Below, in pieces: positions 18,672 through 27,007 of a stretch of 64,000 nucleotides of DNA; position 1 is the stretch's first letter, and each line of letters starts with the position of its first letter. This stretch comes from Shewanella sp. 10N.286.48.A6 (GTDB taxonomy: Bacteria; Pseudomonadota; Gammaproteobacteria; Enterobacterales; Shewanellaceae). Below the pieces are notes generated by a model. The model saw only the letters and a list, made by a program, of their open reading frames with translations, was not told the DNA's origin and made no database searches. The position numbers and the translations under genes are program-made. The stretch covers positions 1 to 64,000 of the forward strand of contig NZ_MCVI01000026.1 in NCBI RefSeq assembly GCF_002873135.1, written 5' to 3'.

Positions 18672-19388
18672 TTACTGCTGAATCGCTTCTAATTCTTGGT
18701 CACTTTGATTTAGCAACTCTTCACTGGCTTGACGAGCCTTTTCTGCATTACCCGCCATAATCGCTTCGTAAATTAAACGATGCTCTTCAATACAGGTAGT
18801 GCCACGCTTTGAGGCATGGTGGAAGAAGCTCTTAAACATGGTGGTCAACACATTGGCAAACGGTAAAAAGAAGCTGTTACCAGTCGAAATAAAGATTAAC
18901 CGATGAAACTCTAAATCGGCATCGACCCAACCTTCATGGTCAAACCCTTTAGAAATTCGATCCATTTCTTGAAATAGTGCGGATAACTGCATCCGCTGCT
19001 CAACCGTGGCATTGCGGGCGGCGCAAGCACAGGCTTCAGGCTCTATCGCTTTACGCAGCGATAAAAACTCTTGATAGAGATGCTCGGTTTTTTCCATGTC
19101 AATGAGCCAGTCAAGTAATTGAGAATCAAGATAATTCCAATACTCTTGCATTCGCACTCGGGTACCGACTTTGGGCTTAGACTCCAACAAACCTTTAGAG
19201 GTCAATAGCTTAATCGCTTCTCGCAATGCGGTACGGCTGACACCAAACTGAGTACAAAGGTCCATTTCCCCAGGGATAATCTCACCCTGTGGCAAATCAC
19301 CAGAAATAATACTACGAGCCATTTCACATGCCACTTGCACATGTAAGCTGCGTTTTTCGCCACCAATTGGTGTAAATTTTGTGCTCAT
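18672..19388 (-). CDS. GntR/FadR-family transcriptional regulator, probable alginate-locus repressor
   Basis: The 238-residue protein has an N-terminal winged helix (about 12–80: LCTQFGVSRTALREAIKLLTSKGLLESKPKVGTRV in two halves) and a C-terminal all-helical FCD ligand domain. The FCD metal/ligand residues are visible in DLEFHR, FFHHAS and EEHRLIYEAI. Regulators of this subfamily (UxuR/ExuR/KdgR types) often sense uronate intermediates. It lies between the monomer-pathway operon and the porin/PL6 operon. Palindromes with the same core as those before the lyase genes occur in its own upstream region. Repression relieved by a uronate product such as KDG is inferred. Confidence 0.85.
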   Translation of the reverse strand: MSTKFTPIGGEKRSLHVQVACEMARSIISGDLPQGEIIPGEMDLCTQFGVSRTALREAIKLLTSKGLLESKPKVGTRVRMQEYWNYLDSQLLDWLIDMEKTEHLYQEFLSLRKAIEPEACACAARNATVEQRMQLSALFQEMDRISKGFDHEGWVDADLEFHRLIFISTGNSFFLPFANVLTTMFKSFFHHASKRGTTCIEEHRLIYEAIMAGNAEKARQASEELLNQSDQELEAIQQ

Positions 19389-19441
19389 GTAGTAATACCC
19401 ACCTATGATTTACACATTAATTAATACAAAAGACATAATAA

Positions 19442-19461
19442 CTTGTATCACAAAGATACAA
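19442..19461. promoter_or_regulatory. Candidate operator before the GntR-family gene
   Basis: TTGTATC-ACAAA-GATACAA forms 7-bp inverted arms (19443–19461). A TAATACAAAA half-site-like element lies just upstream (19422–19431). The core resembles the other alginate-locus motifs, suggesting autoregulation. Confidence 0.45.
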
Positions 19462-19497
19462 AGCAAAGGAGCCTTGCTGATAAGCAGAGGTTTAACA

Positions 19498-19590
19498 ATG
19501 GCAATTGATAACCACAACATTTTAGCTAAGTTAGGCCTTGACGCAAATATTAAAGTCAGCAGTATAAAATATTTTTACTCTATATATTAG
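19498..19590 (+). pseudogene. Possible 30-codon ORF or gene remnant, divergent from the regulator
   Basis: An ATG preceded by AGAGG (8 bp upstream) opens a 30-codon frame beginning MAIDNHNILAKLGLD, which looks like the start of an ordinary soluble protein. It runs into AT-rich sequence and stops. It may be the 5' stub of a deleted gene or chance. I do not recognise it. Confidence 0.25.
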
Positions 19591-19855
19591 ATGATTAGCA
19601 AGTAATAACAGTGAAATCTATTACACTTGTCAGCCAATAAAGTTTGTTAAACTATGTCTCTTACAATGAACTATAACGCCGACTGATACTCTTTTAACTA
19701 GTATATGGCATCGTTTAACATTCACCAGTTTTAGACCAGTAATAATATTAATGTAATTATAATAACCTTAATTGAAGATTAATACTTAATCCTTGTTCAT
19801 AGTTAATACTGACAAGCTCACAAAAATCAAAAATAATCTTTATTTCAGTGTTAAG

Positions 19856-19898
19856 GGTAAAAAAAATGCTGCCTGTCACCAAGGACAAAGCAGCATTT
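19856..19898 (-). terminator. Intrinsic terminator of the PL6/porin operon
   Basis: AAATGCTGC (19864–19872) and GCAGCATTT (19890–19898) pair; the minus-strand transcript then has a long U-run. Confidence 0.75.
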
Positions 19899-19989
19899 CA
19901 AGTCAGACTTCTTGTTAATTAATCACTAAAAACCAAGGAATTAGATAAAATCCCAATAGTTATTTATTCATTAAATTAACAGCTAAACA

Positions 19990-20814
19990 TTAGAAGCTGT
20001 ATTTATAACCAAGCTCGATAGCGTTATCACGCTTACCGTACCAATCGTAACCACTGTTTTCTACCATATGGCTGTCTTTAAGCATCTCAGTTTTCAGCTT
20101 AAATTTACCGTATACTGTGTGCTTTTTCGCATGTGGGAAACGGTAGTTCGCGGTAAACTCGTGCTCAAATAAACTGCGATCACCATTACTGTATACATGC
20201 TGCTCTACACCACTGTCGTTCTTGTATGATGAGATTTTGCTATAGTGGATCAAGTTATAAACAAAGCGGAAGTTATCCCAACGGTACGTCAGCCACATGT
20301 CGTAACGCATTTCTTTGTTTTTGTCATCGCGGTAGTAGCTATCGGCCGGATCATCTTTTAGTGAGATACGGTCAAGGTGCTGACTATAACGTGCACGCAC
20401 TTTTACCTGCCAATCGCTATTAATTTTATAACCATAGTAACCACCAAATCGGATACTGTTGGCAGTTTCTTTGGTTTGATAATCTAATACTGGGCCCGCC
20501 TGGTGCTCGTTATTATCGCCCCAACGCGTTTGATAATCTGTTTTGAATGTCAACTCGTACTGCTCAGGGGCAAAACCCACTTCTTTTTCAGACTTGCTGC
20601 GATCATATTGCCACGCTTGTTCAACACCAAACTTAAAGCCGTTGCGCATACGATGGCCAAACTCGACTTTAGGGCGGTCGGTACGACCATCAAGCAGTTT
20701 ATGTTCCCATTTAATGGCAATGGTACTTTTACCAGGGCGTAGATTATCATCATCTTCTGCTGCAGCGTTAAAGCTTAAGGCACCTAAAACAGCAATTGCT
20801 AAATACTTTTTCAT
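19990..20814 (-). CDS. KdgM-family oligosaccharide porin
   Basis: An outer-membrane beta-barrel of the oligogalacturonate-specific monomeric porin (KdgM) family. The start at 20814 gives a clean signal peptide (MKKYLAIAVLGALSFNAAA) and an AGGA site 9 bp upstream; a further in-frame ATG at 20844 lies before that site. The mature protein is rich in alternating aromatic/charged strands and arginines (WEHKLLDGRTDRPKVEFGHR, FRFVYNLIHY) and ends GYKYSF with a terminal Phe, as barrels do. Arginine-rich pores suit acidic sugars. It is third in an operon with the PL6 and PL6-like lipoproteins, so it probably admits alginate oligomers. Confidence 0.85.
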   Translation of the reverse strand: MKKYLAIAVLGALSFNAAAEDDDNLRPGKSTIAIKWEHKLLDGRTDRPKVEFGHRMRNGFKFGVEQAWQYDRSKSEKEVGFAPEQYELTFKTDYQTRWGDNNEHQAGPVLDYQTKETANSIRFGGYYGYKINSDWQVKVRARYSQHLDRISLKDDPADSYYRDDKNKEMRYDMWLTYRWDNFRFVYNLIHYSKISSYKNDSGVEQHVYSNGDRSLFEHEFTANYRFPHAKKHTVYGKFKLKTEMLKDSHMVENSGYDWYGKRDNAIELGYKYSF

Positions 20815-20864
20815 TCTGATATTCCTAATTATTTTTTTAATCAAATCCAGTTAATAACGCGAGC

Positions 20865-22484
20865 TTATTCAGCTGACTCTGGGCCAACCTCTGCTTCAGT
20901 AAGGATCACTAAGCCTGTTGCGCCTTTACCAGCAACATTACCTTCTGGAGTTGCAAGGAATAATTTTGAATCTTCAGCAGATTCTGTTAATTCAGCAGTG
21001 CCATTACCTAAGTTTTCACGCTCTCCTGTCACTTCTTCGTAGTTATCATTGCTTGATAACGTGGTTACCGCAAACATGTTGCCAGACCAAGTAGAACCTT
21101 CACCAAGTAAGCAGTCATCACGTACACCCTTGTCACTAGAATCAACACCGTCAACACCGTTTGCCACTAGGTTGTCGGTAAGATTAACCACTGAGTCATC
21201 GGTACATGCACCAGATTTACCAAAGATGAAACCTTGTTTGGCACTCACAATCGTGTTGTTAGCAACTGTTGATGGGGCTTTGAGCGTTACGCCAGCATCG
21301 ATTTCTTCATCTAGTACTGAAATAGCGCCCACTTCATTACCGGTTTTAGAACGGCTATTGTTGTAGACATAGTTATTAGTCACTGTGTGGCCTTTAGAGA
21401 TAATACGAATACCCGCTTCGTACTTACCATCATCTTCACCTGAGCCATCGTTGATCATAATATTGCTAGCTACAGTGTTGTTTTCACCACCTTCTAATGA
21501 CACAAAGCCATTGCTGCTAATAAAAGTGTTATTTTCAATAGTGTTACTACTTAAACGCACATAGATCATCCGGCGTGATGCATTTACGTCAGTAAATAGA
21601 TTGTCGCTGATGAGTGTATTGGTCACATAGTCTGTTTTAGATGAGCTTGAAGTGCCTAAACGAATCGCAAACACGTCATTGGTGCCGCTAAAAGGGTTAT
21701 CAAGGGCTAAGTTGCTGAAATGGTTGTGACTAATAACCACATCTTTATGTGATGAACTCGTACCTTGAACAGTAATGAAAGAGCCTTCTTCTGTCGGTTT
21801 GTTAGTAAAGGCGTTATAGATGATTTGAGTGCCTTCACCGCGCACCATAATCCAATCTAATGGATCATCCTGGCCATTTGATGCAAGGTTTTCACCATCA
21901 ATGGTCAGTTGTGATAACACCACGCCAGCAGGCTTACTCTCAACGGTTTCATAAGCCTCACCCATTGATGATGAAGTACCTACGTTGATTAGGGTGGTGG
22001 TTGAACTGTCTTTACAGATTGGAGTAACGTCTTTAAAAGTAATGTTACGTAACTGAATGTTATCAGCAGAGATAACCACACAACCTTCGCCACCTGTAAT
22101 TTGTGCCGCCGCGCCATATTCAGAGCCTTCTAGGCCATCATAAGTCGGTTCACCACCTAATAATACTAATGGGGTTTCACTGTCTAAGACTAAATTGCTT
22201 AAACCGCTAAAGCTGGCAGTATTATCTAATAAGATAACGATTTGACCATCTTCATTAACGTCAGTCGCGCCGTCAATAGCCGCTTTAAGAGTGCTCAAAT
22301 CAGCATCACTAAATACCAAATCAGGGACTAAATCGCCTACCGGTTCAATTGGGTCGGTTGGATCTGTTGGATCAGTAGGGTCTGTTGGATCTTCAGTTAT
22401 CGGCTTATCATAAAAATCACAGGCAGATAGCGTTGTTACAGCGAAAACAGCACTAATAAATAACGATAATTTATTAAGTTTCAT
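20865..22484 (-). CDS. PL6-like beta-helix lipoprotein with substituted active site
   Basis: This 539-residue protein has a lipobox (LSAC, Cys22), a linker of DPT repeats (residues 32–45), and a parallel beta-helix of repeated N-N-T-F/I turns. Its best relative in the window is the PL6 lyase next door. Aligning on the shared block, the catalytic Lys of PL6 is Arg310, the catalytic Arg 21 residues later is Glu331 (SLEGG instead of SLRHG), and the two calcium-ligand Glu positions are Ser303 and Arg305. The downstream GIRI…HTVTNNYV block is conserved. It is therefore probably not a PL6-type lyase. A surface alginate-binding or accessory role is possible, as is an unrelated mechanism. Confidence 0.75.
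   Translation of the reverse strand: MKLNKLSLFISAVFAVTTLSACDFYDKPITEDPTDPTDPTDPTDPIEPVGDLVPDLVFSDADLSTLKAAIDGATDVNEDGQIVILLDNTASFSGLSNLVLDSETPLVLLGGEPTYDGLEGSEYGAAAQITGGEGCVVISADNIQLRNITFKDVTPICKDSSTTTLINVGTSSSMGEAYETVESKPAGVVLSQLTIDGENLASNGQDDPLDWIMVRGEGTQIIYNAFTNKPTEEGSFITVQGTSSSHKDVVISHNHFSNLALDNPFSGTNDVFAIRLGTSSSSKTDYVTNTLISDNLFTDVNASRRMIYVRLSSNTIENNTFISSNGFVSLEGGENNTVASNIMINDGSGEDDGKYEAGIRIISKGHTVTNNYVYNNSRSKTGNEVGAISVLDEEIDAGVTLKAPSTVANNTIVSAKQGFIFGKSGACTDDSVVNLTDNLVANGVDGVDSSDKGVRDDCLLGEGSTWSGNMFAVTTLSSNDNYEEVTGERENLGNGTAELTESAEDSKLFLATPEGNVAGKGATGLVILTEAEVGPESAE
22351..22395. repeat. 9-bp tandem repeats encoding the DPT linker
   Basis: Five degenerate 9-bp units (GGATCTGTT-like on the plus strand) encode the repeated Asp-Pro-Thr linker after the lipidated Cys of the PL6-like protein. 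Confidence 0.7.
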
Positions 22485-22534
22485 ACAACTTCCTTTTTTC
22501 TAAGTTTATTATTTTAATCGAATTCTTTTTTGCA

Positions 22535-24094
22535 TTACTTTTGGATTGTGTAACTGGCACCAACATCTGCCATGGTCAGTACTTTTAAGCCCTTCGCGCC
22601 CACATCTAAATCTGCCGCTTCAAGCAAACCATTCGGTGCAACAATAAGCTTTGGCTCAGCAGTGCTAATACCTTCTGCTGGTAGATTCACGGCTTGAATA
22701 GGACCAAAATAGACTTCGTTGTTATAGGTAGGGTTAACCAGCTTAGCTACTTCATCATTACCTTTTAGGGCTAAAGACTTTTTCACTGCGGCGTAAGATA
22801 AGTTGTTATTAAAGGTCATATCGACACCAGCAAATACCGTCGATACTTTTTGATTGTCATAGAGGCTTACGCGGTGTTTTTTGTCTGAATATAAGACGTT
22901 TTGACGCGAGTTAATAACAGTGTTGTTTTCGATTAACACCTTGTTTGGTGTCGCTTGTTTGTTTAAGCCTTTACCTTTGACGTCTTGGCTTAATCGCTCA
23001 CCTTGTTGCACATCGGTAATGCCGGTATTAATGGCGATGCCACCACGGACATTGCCGGTACCCATGACTCGCTCAATGTAGTTGTTACGAATAATATGGC
23101 CTTCGTCATATAAGCGAATACCACCTGAGTAACGTTTGCCATTACCAAGGATGACATTGTCTTCAACCACATTATTGATACCGTGACGCAATGACACCAT
23201 TGAAGCGCTGTTAATAATGGTGTTACCACGTAGCACGTTGCCAGCTGACTTAAATGACACTAACTCTGTTTCACCATCACACTCGTAAAATAGGTTACCT
23301 TCAATGGTGGTTTTTGATGGATAGATTGAGCTTTTTGAATCGCCGACACGAATGGCTTCCCAGCTATTTGAGTTGTAACGGATCGCATCGCTAATATCGA
23401 ACTCTTCATACTGGTTATGCTTTTGGTCATAAAACAAATTACCTTTAATTACATGGTTATCTGCAGTTTCGTCACCTTTAGCTTTCTGAATACCTATCAA
23501 GGTGCCGCGTTTATGCTTACCTTCGAAGGTGTTGTTCAATAATTGATTGTTTTTGCCGTAAAGCGATAACCATAAATACTTTGGATATTCATCACGCTTA
23601 GAATCTGGCTGATAAGCGTATTTATCATTGAAGAAGTAAAACATCGAGTTTTGTAGAGTGTTGTTATTACCGCGGAAAGTGATGCCGCCCATACGCTCAG
23701 CAGGGCCACCTTCGGTAAAGACCACACCATCGAGGGTAATATTGTTACCCACAAGGTTTAGCTGCACTAAGCCGGTAAACCAAGTTTGCCCTGGTACTTT
23801 TGCTTTAATAACAACGTTACTCGCGGTGATATCGAGACGACCTAAATCAGCATATTTGCCCGGTTCAAGAATTAACTCTTCCCCATCAGCAAGTGAAGCC
23901 AGCTTGCTTTTTAACGCTGCGCTATCAATGGCCTTGATTGAGCCTGAAGTAATCACTGCTTTTTCGTGAGCAACAATATTGTCTATTGCGACCTTATTAG
24001 TCTGTGTACCCTCATCAACTTTTGAATAGTTTTCGGTGGCACATCCGCCCAGTAAACTTAACGTAACTAAACCTGCAATTAAGCTAATCTTCAT
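22535..24094 (-). CDS. Alginate lyase, PL6 family, lipoprotein
   Basis: This 519-residue protein has a lipobox (LGGC, Cys18) and a right-handed parallel beta-helix. The PL6/chondroitinase-B active-site block is intact: ECDGETELVSFKS with calcium-ligand Glu275 and Glu277 and catalytic Lys282, then SLRHG with catalytic Arg303, 21 residues on as in characterised PL6 enzymes. GGIRLYDEGHIIRNNYIE follows. It should cut alginate by beta-elimination at the cell surface or in the periplasm. The start has AGGGGAC 9 bp upstream. First gene of the operon with the PL6-like paralogue and the porin. Confidence 0.92.
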   Translation of the reverse strand: MKISLIAGLVTLSLLGGCATENYSKVDEGTQTNKVAIDNIVAHEKAVITSGSIKAIDSAALKSKLASLADGEELILEPGKYADLGRLDITASNVVIKAKVPGQTWFTGLVQLNLVGNNITLDGVVFTEGGPAERMGGITFRGNNNTLQNSMFYFFNDKYAYQPDSKRDEYPKYLWLSLYGKNNQLLNNTFEGKHKRGTLIGIQKAKGDETADNHVIKGNLFYDQKHNQYEEFDISDAIRYNSNSWEAIRVGDSKSSIYPSKTTIEGNLFYECDGETELVSFKSAGNVLRGNTIINSASMVSLRHGINNVVEDNVILGNGKRYSGGIRLYDEGHIIRNNYIERVMGTGNVRGGIAINTGITDVQQGERLSQDVKGKGLNKQATPNKVLIENNTVINSRQNVLYSDKKHRVSLYDNQKVSTVFAGVDMTFNNNLSYAAVKKSLALKGNDEVAKLVNPTYNNEVYFGPIQAVNLPAEGISTAEPKLIVAPNGLLEAADLDVGAKGLKVLTMADVGASYTIQK

Positions 24095-24108
24095 TAAACC
24101 GTCCCCTT

Positions 24109-24120
24109 ATTTGTATTATG
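24109..24120 (-). promoter_or_regulatory. Candidate operator just before PL6
   Basis: ATTTGTATTATG (plus strand) carries the TTTGTATTA core and abuts the PL6 ribosome-binding site on the minus strand. A factor bound here could block initiation or early elongation. Confidence 0.45.
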
Positions 24121-24282
24121 TTATTGTTTTATTTTTGTCGTATCATATCTGTGATATTGCGCAAACTTTTTTAAACTTTTTTATTATCAAAAGTGCAACA
24201 ATCAAAATTAAACAATATAAACCATAAAAAACAGCAACTTAAAAAATTTGACCGTTTAAGTCAAAAAACGTTAATCTTGTTT

Positions 24283-24298
24283 TTTGATGCGGGTCACA
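24283..24298. promoter_or_regulatory. CRP-like site in the PL6/PL7 divergent region
   Basis: TTTGA-TGCGGG-TCACA matches TGTGA-N6-TCACA at 9 of 10 positions. It lies 80 bp before the PL7 start. Confidence 0.5.
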
Positions 24299-24338
24299 TT
24301 TATGGTTCGGATAATAGCAATCAAAAAGTACTGGATCT

Positions 24339-24351
24339 ATTGTATTATTTA
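24339..24351 (+). promoter_or_regulatory. Candidate operator before PL7
   Basis: ATTGTATTATTTA shares the TTGTATTA core and lies 27 bp before the PL7 ATG. Confidence 0.45.
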
Positions 24352-24377
24352 TTAATTAGAGGGGATTTGGATAAAAA

Positions 24378-25337
24378 ATGACTAAAAAGACATCAGTGCC
24401 GCTTTTAACCAGTGTTATTTTTATGCTAATTGCTTGCGGAGGTGGCAGTTCAGAAACGGTTCCGCCTGAAGAAACGGTTCCGCCCGAAGAAACGGTTCCG
24501 CCCGAAGAATGTGAAAGTTGCAGCTGGAACATAGATCAATGGAAACTCACCCTACCTGTGAGTAAAGATGATTACTACGGCACGGGTGGCGACTCTGCCG
24601 CAGAGCTAATTCCAGCTGATTGTAGCGGTAAAACTCGACTATCAAACGACACCAACGAACCCTACTTCTGGGTTGATGACAGTGATGAGCGCATGTATTT
24701 TCAGGTCAACTTAGGTGATAGTGGCGCGACTACCATCAATTCATCTTATGTACGTTCAGAATTAAGAGAGCTATATCACTATCAAACCCAAGACCCTTGC
24801 AGTAGCAGCAATCAAAACTGGGCTATAAATCAACAACATCAACTATCAAGCAGCCTGCGCATAGAGCAATACCCACAGATAAATGGCCAAGATCCTAAAG
24901 TGATTGTCGGCCAAATCCACGCTTATCAAATAAAACAAGCACTGGTTAAACTGCAATGGGATGGACCAAACAAACCAATCCGCGCCATTTTGAACGATAG
25001 CTTTGCCCCTAATAACGACAGCTGTGATAGCTGCCAGTCGTTCAGTGTTGAACTAGGCACAGTGGATGCCGGTACTCAGTGGCACTATGACATTGTGGCC
25101 AACCAGCAAGGATTAACAATCACCACTGAGATCAATAATACCACCACAGCAAGAACCCTAGCTTGGGGCGAGCCTGTACTGGCAAAAGACGGTAAGTATT
25201 ACAGCTTAACAGAAGCTTGGTTAGAGGAGACTTACTACTTCAAAGCTGGAATTTATCCGCAAATCCAACCTGACGAAGACTACCAAAATCAGATTTTTGA
25301 AGTGTCATTTGACAAGATCACAATCCAGCACCAGTAG
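24378..25337 (+). CDS. Alginate lyase, PL7 family, lipoprotein
   Basis: This 319-residue protein has a lipobox (LIAC, Cys20), a short linker of three ETVPPE repeats, then a PL7 beta-jelly-roll domain. All three PL7 blocks are present: YVRSELREL (Arg126), VGQIHA (Gln179, His181) and YFKAGIYPQ (Tyr287, Lys289, Tyr293). A QIH rather than QVH motif is often associated with activity on guluronate-containing alginate. The four extra cysteine pairs (e.g. CESCSW, CDSCQS) suggest disulfides outside the cytoplasm. It is divergent from PL6. Confidence 0.93.
   Translation: MTKKTSVPLLTSVIFMLIACGGGSSETVPPEETVPPEETVPPEECESCSWNIDQWKLTLPVSKDDYYGTGGDSAAELIPADCSGKTRLSNDTNEPYFWVDDSDERMYFQVNLGDSGATTINSSYVRSELRELYHYQTQDPCSSSNQNWAINQQHQLSSSLRIEQYPQINGQDPKVIVGQIHAYQIKQALVKLQWDGPNKPIRAILNDSFAPNNDSCDSCQSFSVELGTVDAGTQWHYDIVANQQGLTITTEINNTTTARTLAWGEPVLAKDGKYYSLTEAWLEETYYFKAGIYPQIQPDEDYQNQIFEVSFDKITIQHQ
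24453..24506 (+). repeat. Three 18-bp tandem repeats in the PL7 linker
   Basis: The unit GAAACGGTTCCGCCYGAA occurs three times in tandem with a single C/T difference and encodes ETVPPE. The near-identity at DNA level suggests recent expansion. Confidence 0.85.
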
Positions 25338-25348
25338 CGTTAAACGTA

Positions 25349-25377
25349 AATGGCAGCCGTAATATAAGGCTGCCATT
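25349..25377 (+). terminator. Weak hairpin after PL7
   Basis: AATGGCAGCC and GGCTGCCATT form a 10-bp stem, but no T-run follows. Confidence 0.45.
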
Positions 25378-25583
25378 AACTTATAAGCGTTAATTCCATT
25401 CAGCCCAAACGCCGCATTAATGTATGATAAATTTACAATAAGGGTTAGCAGCACTATTTACTATAAACCTTATATAAGCAGTGGCTGACGCCATATAAGA
25501 TTACACTCAAACCATTAATTAAAAACCAAATAAACCTAAGTTAGTAGCAAATGGCGCAATAGTTTGCCATTAACACAATACAA

Positions 25584-25599
25584 TAAGATCTGGATCACA
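25584..25599. promoter_or_regulatory. CRP-like site before the PL5/PL38-like gene
   Basis: TAAGA-N6-TCACA matches the CRP consensus at 8 of 10 positions, in the 336-bp gap 25338–25673. That gap is otherwise AT-rich without an ORF. Confidence 0.35.
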
Positions 25600-25626
25600 G
25601 CATCGAAACCGCTAGACAACTACCCT

Positions 25627-25640
25627 ATTTGTATTATTTA
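25627..25640 (+). promoter_or_regulatory. Candidate operator before the PL5/PL38-like gene
   Basis: ATTTGTATTATTTA, the common alginate-locus core, lies 33 bp before the preferred GTG start. A second reversed copy-like element (ACAATACAATAAG) lies at 25575–25587. Confidence 0.45.
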
Positions 25641-25673
25641 ATCTTTATAAAAAATTCTATGAAGGATGATATT

Positions 25674-26933
25674 GTGACCCAAATGACCCTACGCCCAATT
25701 GCACTACTTATAAGTGCATTAGCACTCAGTCACCAAGTACAAGCCGCCGATTTTGTGTTCTTAAATGAAGATGTTTTGCAGCAAAATCGCACCATCCTTC
25801 AAAGCAAAGATGCTAGCGCCTCAATGAAGCAAGCTTATGAACGCTTGCTTGAAGAAGCCGACATCGCCATGAAACAAGCGCCTTTTAGTGTGGCTGAAAA
25901 AGGCATGACTCCACCAAGTGGCGACAAACATGATTACATGAGTATCAGCCCTTATTGGTGGCCAGATGAAACCAAAGCTGATGGTTTGCCGTGGATCCGC
26001 CACGATGGCAAAACAAACCCAGCCTCAAAAACCACAGAAACTGACTCTAGACGCATTGGTAACTTTACCCGCTCAACCCGCGCGGTCGCCTTAGCGTATT
26101 ACTTTAGCCAAGATGAAGCCTATGCCAAAAAAGGCATCGAATTTGTGCGTACATGGTTCTTGAATGAAGCCACTAAAATGAACCCTAACGTCAACTACGG
26201 TCAAGGGGTTCCCGGCAGAGCAGAAGGACGTCGAGGCGGTATTATTGATACCCGCACCCTTGCCGACAGAATGCTAGATGCCATTGCTATTTTGTCGCAA
26301 TCAAAGCATTGGACTGAACAAGATGAGCAGCAAATTAAGCAGTGGTACAGCGAGTACTTAGATTGGCTAATTGTTGATGATCTGTCTGGCGGCCCTAAAG
26401 GTGAGGCGGCAGCGGCTAATAACCATGGCACTTGGTATGACTTCCAAGTGGCCAGCATCGCTTACTTTATTGGTAATGATCACCTGACTAAACAGATGGT
26501 GCAAAAAGGAAAAATGCGGGTTGATACCCAGTTTGAAGCTGACGGCTCACAACCCCATGAGATTGAGCGTACTCGTGCCTACCATTATCACTATTTCAGT
26601 ATTGTGCCATTAGTGGGCATTGCTGAACTCGGTGAAAAAGTCGGGGTTGATTTGTGGAACTATGAAAACGACAAAGGCGGCTCGATGGCTCAAGGTATCC
26701 AGTTAATGGCCAACTACCATGATCCCGCAGTGAAATGGCCTTACTCACAAAAAGATGACCGTCGCCGCGTTGAGCGCATGACTAGCATCTACTTAAAAGC
26801 CGGTGAGTCACTGAATAAACCTGAGTGGATAAAGCTTGCCAAAGACACCGACTTTAGCCAGTTCAGCGTTAAAAAGAACTTAGCCGAAGTGTGGGAGCAG
26901 CGTGACATTGAGCTGCTTTATCACAAGCAATAA
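25674..26933 (+). CDS. Secreted alginate-lyase-fold protein (PF05426; PL5/PL38-like)
   Basis: The preferred GTG start at 25674 has AAGGA 7 bp upstream and gives a clean signal peptide ending HQVQA; an ATG at 25659 is possible but lacks a site. The mature alpha/alpha-toroid has the alginate-lyase-superfamily hallmarks HDYMSISPYWWPDE, the NNHGTWYDFQ active-site motif (Asn249–His251, Tyr255) and RTRAYHYHYFS. The arrangement resembles PL38 (glucuronan/mannuronan lyases) more than classical PL5. It should be a periplasmic or secreted lyase for poly-mannuronate or a related uronan; the substrate is not settled by sequence. It lies between two PL7 genes. Confidence 0.75.
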   Translation: MTQMTLRPIALLISALALSHQVQAADFVFLNEDVLQQNRTILQSKDASASMKQAYERLLEEADIAMKQAPFSVAEKGMTPPSGDKHDYMSISPYWWPDETKADGLPWIRHDGKTNPASKTTETDSRRIGNFTRSTRAVALAYYFSQDEAYAKKGIEFVRTWFLNEATKMNPNVNYGQGVPGRAEGRRGGIIDTRTLADRMLDAIAILSQSKHWTEQDEQQIKQWYSEYLDWLIVDDLSGGPKGEAAAANNHGTWYDFQVASIAYFIGNDHLTKQMVQKGKMRVDTQFEADGSQPHEIERTRAYHYHYFSIVPLVGIAELGEKVGVDLWNYENDKGGSMAQGIQLMANYHDPAVKWPYSQKDDRRRVERMTSIYLKAGESLNKPEWIKLAKDTDFSQFSVKKNLAEVWEQRDIELLYHKQ

Positions 26934-26949
26934 TCATTAATAAAATCCT

Positions 26950-26985
26950 AACACCCAGTCGCAAACGCTACTGGGTGTGTTATTT
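26950..26985 (+). terminator. Hairpin between the PL5/PL38-like and second PL7 genes
   Basis: ACACCCAGT and ACTGGGTGT pair around a 10-nt loop, followed by GTTATTT. It is terminator-like, leaving only about 20 bp before the next start. Confidence 0.55.
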
Positions 26986-27007
26986 ATAGTGTCAAACAGG
27001 AGGCAAG

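Larger units (their letters stand above)
19389..19989. other. Long non-coding gap between regulator and porin genes
   Basis: A 601-bp AT-rich stretch. It holds operator-like repeats at 19422–19461, one short ORF with a ribosome-binding site (19498–19590), and the porin terminator (19856–19898). I see no tRNA or long ORF. Confidence 0.5.

Noticed and set aside
24193..24381. 62-codon ORF upstream of PL7
   Set aside because: AT-rich lysine/leucine frame with no ribosome-binding site, spanning the CRP-like and operator candidates.
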